Assembly: GCA_008501785.1 (NCBI GenBank) | Contig: QQUD01000311.1 | Location: 1-8,744 of the forward strand | DNA: 8,744 nt | Origin: Chloroflexota bacterium | Lineage (GTDB): Bacteria; Chloroflexota; Anaerolineae; Promineifilales; Promineifilaceae | Reading direction: 5' to 3' | Shown: piece after piece, positions 6,262 to 8,744 of the stretch | Numbering within the stretch: position 1 is the stretch's first letter | Layout: each line of letters starts with the position of its first letter | Made by a program: the position numbers and the translations under genes | The notes under the pieces: generated by a model | What the model was told of the DNA's origin: nothing | Database searches by the model: none | What the model saw: only the letters and a program-made list of their open reading frames with translations

Positions 6262-7144
6262 TGCAAACACGAAATCGACTCATTCGACAATATCTGTGGG
6301 GAGACACAGGGCTACCTCTTTATGCAGCGATGGCGATGTTCATCCTCACCGTATCCTGCATGTTTTTAACGACAGCCTTTTTCTCAAAAGCAACATTCTT
6401 GTTTTACACGCCACTTTTTGCTGCTTTCTGGATGGTTGCAGGCGCATGGCAAGAAAAAAAGCCGCTGCCCCGCGCCGTGGCGTTGGCAGGAGGCTGGGTC
6501 ATTTTGTTTGGTACTTTGTGTTGGCTTCTGTGGGAATTGCCAGACGTGGAGGCAATTGGACGCCAGCCTTTTCCGTGGGCAGCATTTTCTCTTTAGTTTT
6601 GTTGGGACTGATTGTCTTTTTCCTGCTGCGTTCTTTTCGGGCGTATGCAGCGGCGTTGTCGGCCAGTGCAGAACAATTGCTGGTTGATCTGGTTCAGCAG
6701 CGTGGCGAAGTCACTTTTGATGAAGCCGCCGAAGAATTGCGCAGCAGCGCCTCTCAAGTTGCGCATGTTGCCGAGCAAGCCGTGGCGGCTGGTGCATTGG
6801 CTGGAGCCGTTGACTTGTCCAACCAACGCGTTTATAGCATGGCGATGCTGGCTAAAAAGCAGGCGCAGTTGGCATCTGTTGTGCAGGCGCAAGGACAAGT
6901 CACTATGCCCGATTTAAGCCGCGAACTGCGTGCCCCCGAATCTTTGATTCGCCAATGGCTGTATCAACTTGTGCGACGGGGACGTTTTTCTGGCTATGTC
7001 GATTGGCAGTCTGACACCGTTTTTTCACAAGAACGGTCTCAATTGCAACAGCGCCATACCTGCCCTAACTGCACGGCCCCGCTCGAACTCGTTGGTCAGG
7101 GCATCATTGGCTGCACATTTTGCGGTGCCGAAATATTTATCTAA
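6261..7144 (+). pseudogene. Paralog 2 of the membrane winged-helix/zinc-ribbon protein, split by a frameshift
   Basis: The ATG at 6261 begins MQTRNRLIRQYLWGD and gives three hydrophobic segments and the start of a fourth, ending WAAFSL at a TAG (6594-6596). The frame one base back continues at once as LVLLGLIVFFLLRSF, completing the membrane segment. It then runs through two winged-helix-like units (LLVDLVQQRGEVTFDEAAEE; then SVVQAQGQVTMPDLS to FSGYVDWQSDTVFS) and a zinc ribbon CPNC-x13-CTFC, stopping at 7142-7144. Joined, it would be about 294 residues with the same domain order as the gene before it; shared stretches include FSGY(I/V)(N/D)W. Adding one T to the CTTTAG run restores a seamless segment, so a one-base deletion, or a sequencing error in a T run, is the likely cause. 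Programmed -1 slippage is less likely. If real, the two halves would be a membrane fragment and an untranslated or separately started soluble part. Confidence 0.72.
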
Positions 7145-7155
7145 CTATTGAACAA

Positions 7156-7188
7156 AACCTCCCAGAGGTGCCGCACCTCCGGGAGGTT
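7156..7188. terminator. Bidirectional intrinsic terminator
   Basis: A strong hairpin lies between the convergent genes: AACCTCCC (7156-7163) pairs with GGGAGGTT (7181-7188), then one A/C mismatch, then GAGGTG (7165-7170) pairs with CACCTC (7174-7179), with a CCG loop. On the minus strand the stem ends in TTTT with TTGTTC after it, 36 bases beyond the araA stop, a good terminator for araA. On the plus strand a T run comes only after GACGTTCG (from 7197), so termination of the membrane-protein genes there is plausible but weaker. Confidence 0.8.
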
Positions 7189-7223
7189 GACGTTCGTTTT
7201 TGGGGTTCCTCAGCATACTTCGG

Positions 7224-8732
7224 TCAAATGCCACGCAGCGCATAGAGCAGTTCATTCCAGCGCAGTTCTTTTTTGATGTTAGAAATTGTTGTGTTTTCGT
7301 CGATGAGCAGGTATTCAATGCCAGCTATGTCGGCGAAATCTTCCATCTGCTCGGCCGTAACTGACAGGCTGAAACCGGTGTGATGTGCGCCTCCGGCATG
7401 AATCCAGGCGGCAGCGGCAACTTTCAGGTTGGGCTGTGGAATCCACAAAGCTCGGGCCACGGGTAGATTGGGTAAGGGGGCTTCGTTGGCAACAACTTCA
7501 ACCGGATTGACAATCAGGCGAAAACGATTGCCCATATCGACGATGGAGGCGTTGATGGCGGGTCCGGTTGCTGCATCAAAGACAAGCCGAACCGGGTCTT
7601 CTTTGCCGCCAATGCCTAACGGATGAATTTCCATCGATGGTTTGTCTGCCGCGATGGATGGGCAGATTTCTAACATGTGAGCACCAAGGACTTTGTCCCC
7701 TTTGGGGCTAAAGTGGTAGGTGTAATCTTCCATGAAGGAGGTGCCACCCTCAAGTCCGGCACTCATCACTTTCATGGCTCGCAGCAAAGCGGCCGTTTTC
7801 CAATCCCCTTCTGCGCCAAAGCCATACCCGTCGGCCATCAATCGCTGTGCGGCAATACCAGGAAGCTGTTTTATGCCGTGTAAATTTTCGAAAGTAGTCG
7901 TGAATCCTTTAAATCCACCTTCCTCTAGAAACGCGTGCATCCCTAGTTCGATTCTGGCGGCGTCGACTAAAGATTGGCGTTGACTGCCGTCTGGTTGGAG
8001 GCGGGGGGCGACGGTGTAGGTGTTTTCGTAGGTGGTGATCAGGTGAGAAACGGCCGTTTCCGTCACCCCATCCACAAAAGCCACCAAATCACCCATGCCA
8101 TACCCATTCACCGCATACCCAAACTGGGCCTGAGCAGCAACCTTATCTCCTTCAGTGACAGCCACTTCGCGCATGTTGTCGCCAAAGCGGGCCAGTTTTG
8201 CTCCTTGCGCATCATGCCATGCCGCTGCCGCCCGCATCCACGCGTCCAGCCGATCCAAAACTTCTTCATCTTGCCAATGCCCCACAACCACTTTCCGTGC
8301 CAACCGCATGCGTGAGCCAATAAACCCAAATTCACGACCGCCATGTGCCGTCTGGTTCAGATTCATAAAATCCATGTCAATCGTTGACCAGGGGATTTCC
8401 TGATTAAATTGCGTGTGTAGCTGCACAAATGGCTTGTTGAGTGCTTGCAATCCGGCAATCCACATTTTGGCTGGAGAGAATGTATGCATCCAGCAGATTA
8501 AGCCAATGCAGTTTGGGGCACTGTTGGCTTCTTGGCACAAATTGTAAACTTCAGTAGGAGTCGTCACTATTGGTTTGAAAACAACATGAATCGGTAATTT
8601 TACCGAGTTGTCCAACGATACAGCCACCTGTTTTGCATTGTCAGCAACCTGCGCCAACGCTTCAGGTCCATAAAGATGCTGACTGCCAACGACAAACCAG
8701 ACTTCCATTGGCTTAAAAATATCTTTGTTCAT
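7224..8732 (-). CDS. araA: L-arabinose isomerase
   Basis: The 502-residue product matches AraA throughout and in length (about 500). It converts L-arabinose to L-ribulose in the cytoplasm, the first step of the araBAD pathway, using a divalent metal such as Mn2+. Visible signatures are [17 protein letters not shown] at the start, [16 protein letters not shown], and [20 protein letters not shown] followed by [11 protein letters not shown]. The metal-binding/catalytic residues appear as Glu in [10 protein letters not shown], Glu in [13 protein letters not shown], His in [17 protein letters not shown] and His in [13 protein letters not shown]. The protein looks complete. The ATG (complement of 8730-8732) has a strong ribosome site GGAGGA (complement of 8739-8744) seven bases upstream. 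Upstream genes, possibly other arabinose genes, lie beyond the window; downstream is a terminator. Octamer ACGGCCGT lies at 8050-8057 (frame Thr-Ala-Val), with one-base variants at 7351 and 7789. Confidence 0.97.
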   Translation of the reverse strand: MNKDIFKPMEVWFVVGSQHLYGPEALAQVADNAKQVAVSLDNSVKLPIHVVFKPIVTTPTEVYNLCQEANSAPNCIGLICWMHTFSPAKMWIAGLQALNKPFVQLHTQFNQEIPWSTIDMDFMNLNQTAHGGREFGFIGSRMRLARKVVVGHWQDEEVLDRLDAWMRAAAAWHDAQGAKLARFGDNMREVAVTEGDKVAAQAQFGYAVNGYGMGDLVAFVDGVTETAVSHLITTYENTYTVAPRLQPDGSQRQSLVDAARIELGMHAFLEEGGFKGFTTTFENLHGIKQLPGIAAQRLMADGYGFGAEGDWKTAALLRAMKVMSAGLEGGTSFMEDYTYHFSPKGDKVLGAHMLEICPSIAADKPSMEIHPLGIGGKEDPVRLVFDAATGPAINASIVDMGNRFRLIVNPVEVVANEAPLPNLPVARALWIPQPNLKVAAAAWIHAGGAHHTGFSLSVTAEQMEDFADIAGIEYLLIDENTTISNIKKELRWNELLYALRGI

Positions 8733-8744
8733 AACTGTTCCTCC

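Larger units (their letters stand above)
571..8057. repeat. Dispersed octamer palindrome ACGGCCGT (seven exact copies across the span)
   Basis: Exact copies lie at 571-578, 1303-1310, 1740-1747, 5216-5223, 5951-5958, 6164-6171 and 8050-8057; variants GCGGCCGT and TCGGCCGT are at 7789-7796 and 7351-7358. Most are extended to AAACGGCCGTTT, often with CC after the Ts. They sit in five genes on either strand, in two different reading frames, and once between genes at 5216. This is the pattern of a genome-wide overrepresented palindrome similar in nature to the cyanobacterial HIP1 octamer, not a coding motif. Confidence 0.85.

Noticed and set aside
5848..6270. A 140-codon minus-strand open frame.
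   Set aside because: It is antisense to the winged-helix and zinc-ribbon part of paralog 1, whose plus-strand motifs are clear.
6580..6600. Programmed -1 ribosomal frameshifting to join the two halves of paralog 2.
   Set aside because: There is no in-frame slippery heptamer and no obvious downstream stem; a one-base loss in the T run is simpler.
7974..8403. Open frames on the plus strand within the araA region.
   Set aside because: They are antisense to a complete, motif-rich L-arabinose isomerase and have no domain character.

Overview
This 8.7 kb window is bacterial DNA of moderate GC content with densely packed genes. The first seven kilobases are transcribed left to right and one arabinose catabolic gene faces them from the right edge. 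No rRNA, tRNA, CRISPR array or transposase is visible. The proteins resemble those of Chloroflexota (Anaerolineae-like): a phosphoribulokinase/uridine-kinase-like P-loop protein with the GPGG motif, a tandem of GNAT enzymes, and membrane proteins ending in winged helices and a zinc ribbon. This is recognition from memory, not a search, so treat the phylum as likely rather than proven.

Left block (1-1865): the C-terminal part of a zinc metalloprotease (HELTH motif) overlaps a uridine-kinase-like gene, followed by a carbon-nitrogen hydrolase with a complete Glu-Lys-Cys triad. Accessory block (1855-5126): a run of small, unrelated single-domain genes. It holds a decayed GNAT remnant, an intact RimJ/RimL-type GNAT acetyltransferase and a decayed conserved hypothetical gene. 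These are followed by a tight DinB / AraC-type regulator / DUF1801 trio and a SRPBCC (START-like) protein. Both decayed genes keep a recognisable beginning and a recognisable end but have lost the middle and changed frame. Two near-identical 11-bp palindromes precede the SRPBCC gene and a 62-bp hairpin follows it.

Membrane block (5305-7144): two adjacent paralogous genes, joined by a TAATG overlap. Each encodes about four membrane segments, then two winged-helix-like domains, then a C-terminal four-cysteine zinc ribbon. The second is broken by a one-base frameshift inside its last membrane segment. I do not know a characterised function for this architecture, and it is the best candidate here for something undescribed. 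Right block: a bidirectional terminator separates these from araA (L-arabinose isomerase) on the minus strand, whose operon probably continues beyond the window.

A striking base-level signal runs through the window. The palindrome ACGGCCGT, usually as AAACGGCCGTTTTCC, occurs seven times, in different reading frames and once between genes. At random about 0.1-0.2 copies would be expected. It is absent from 1748 to 5215, which is almost exactly the accessory block. No gene-free stretch exceeds 300 bases.
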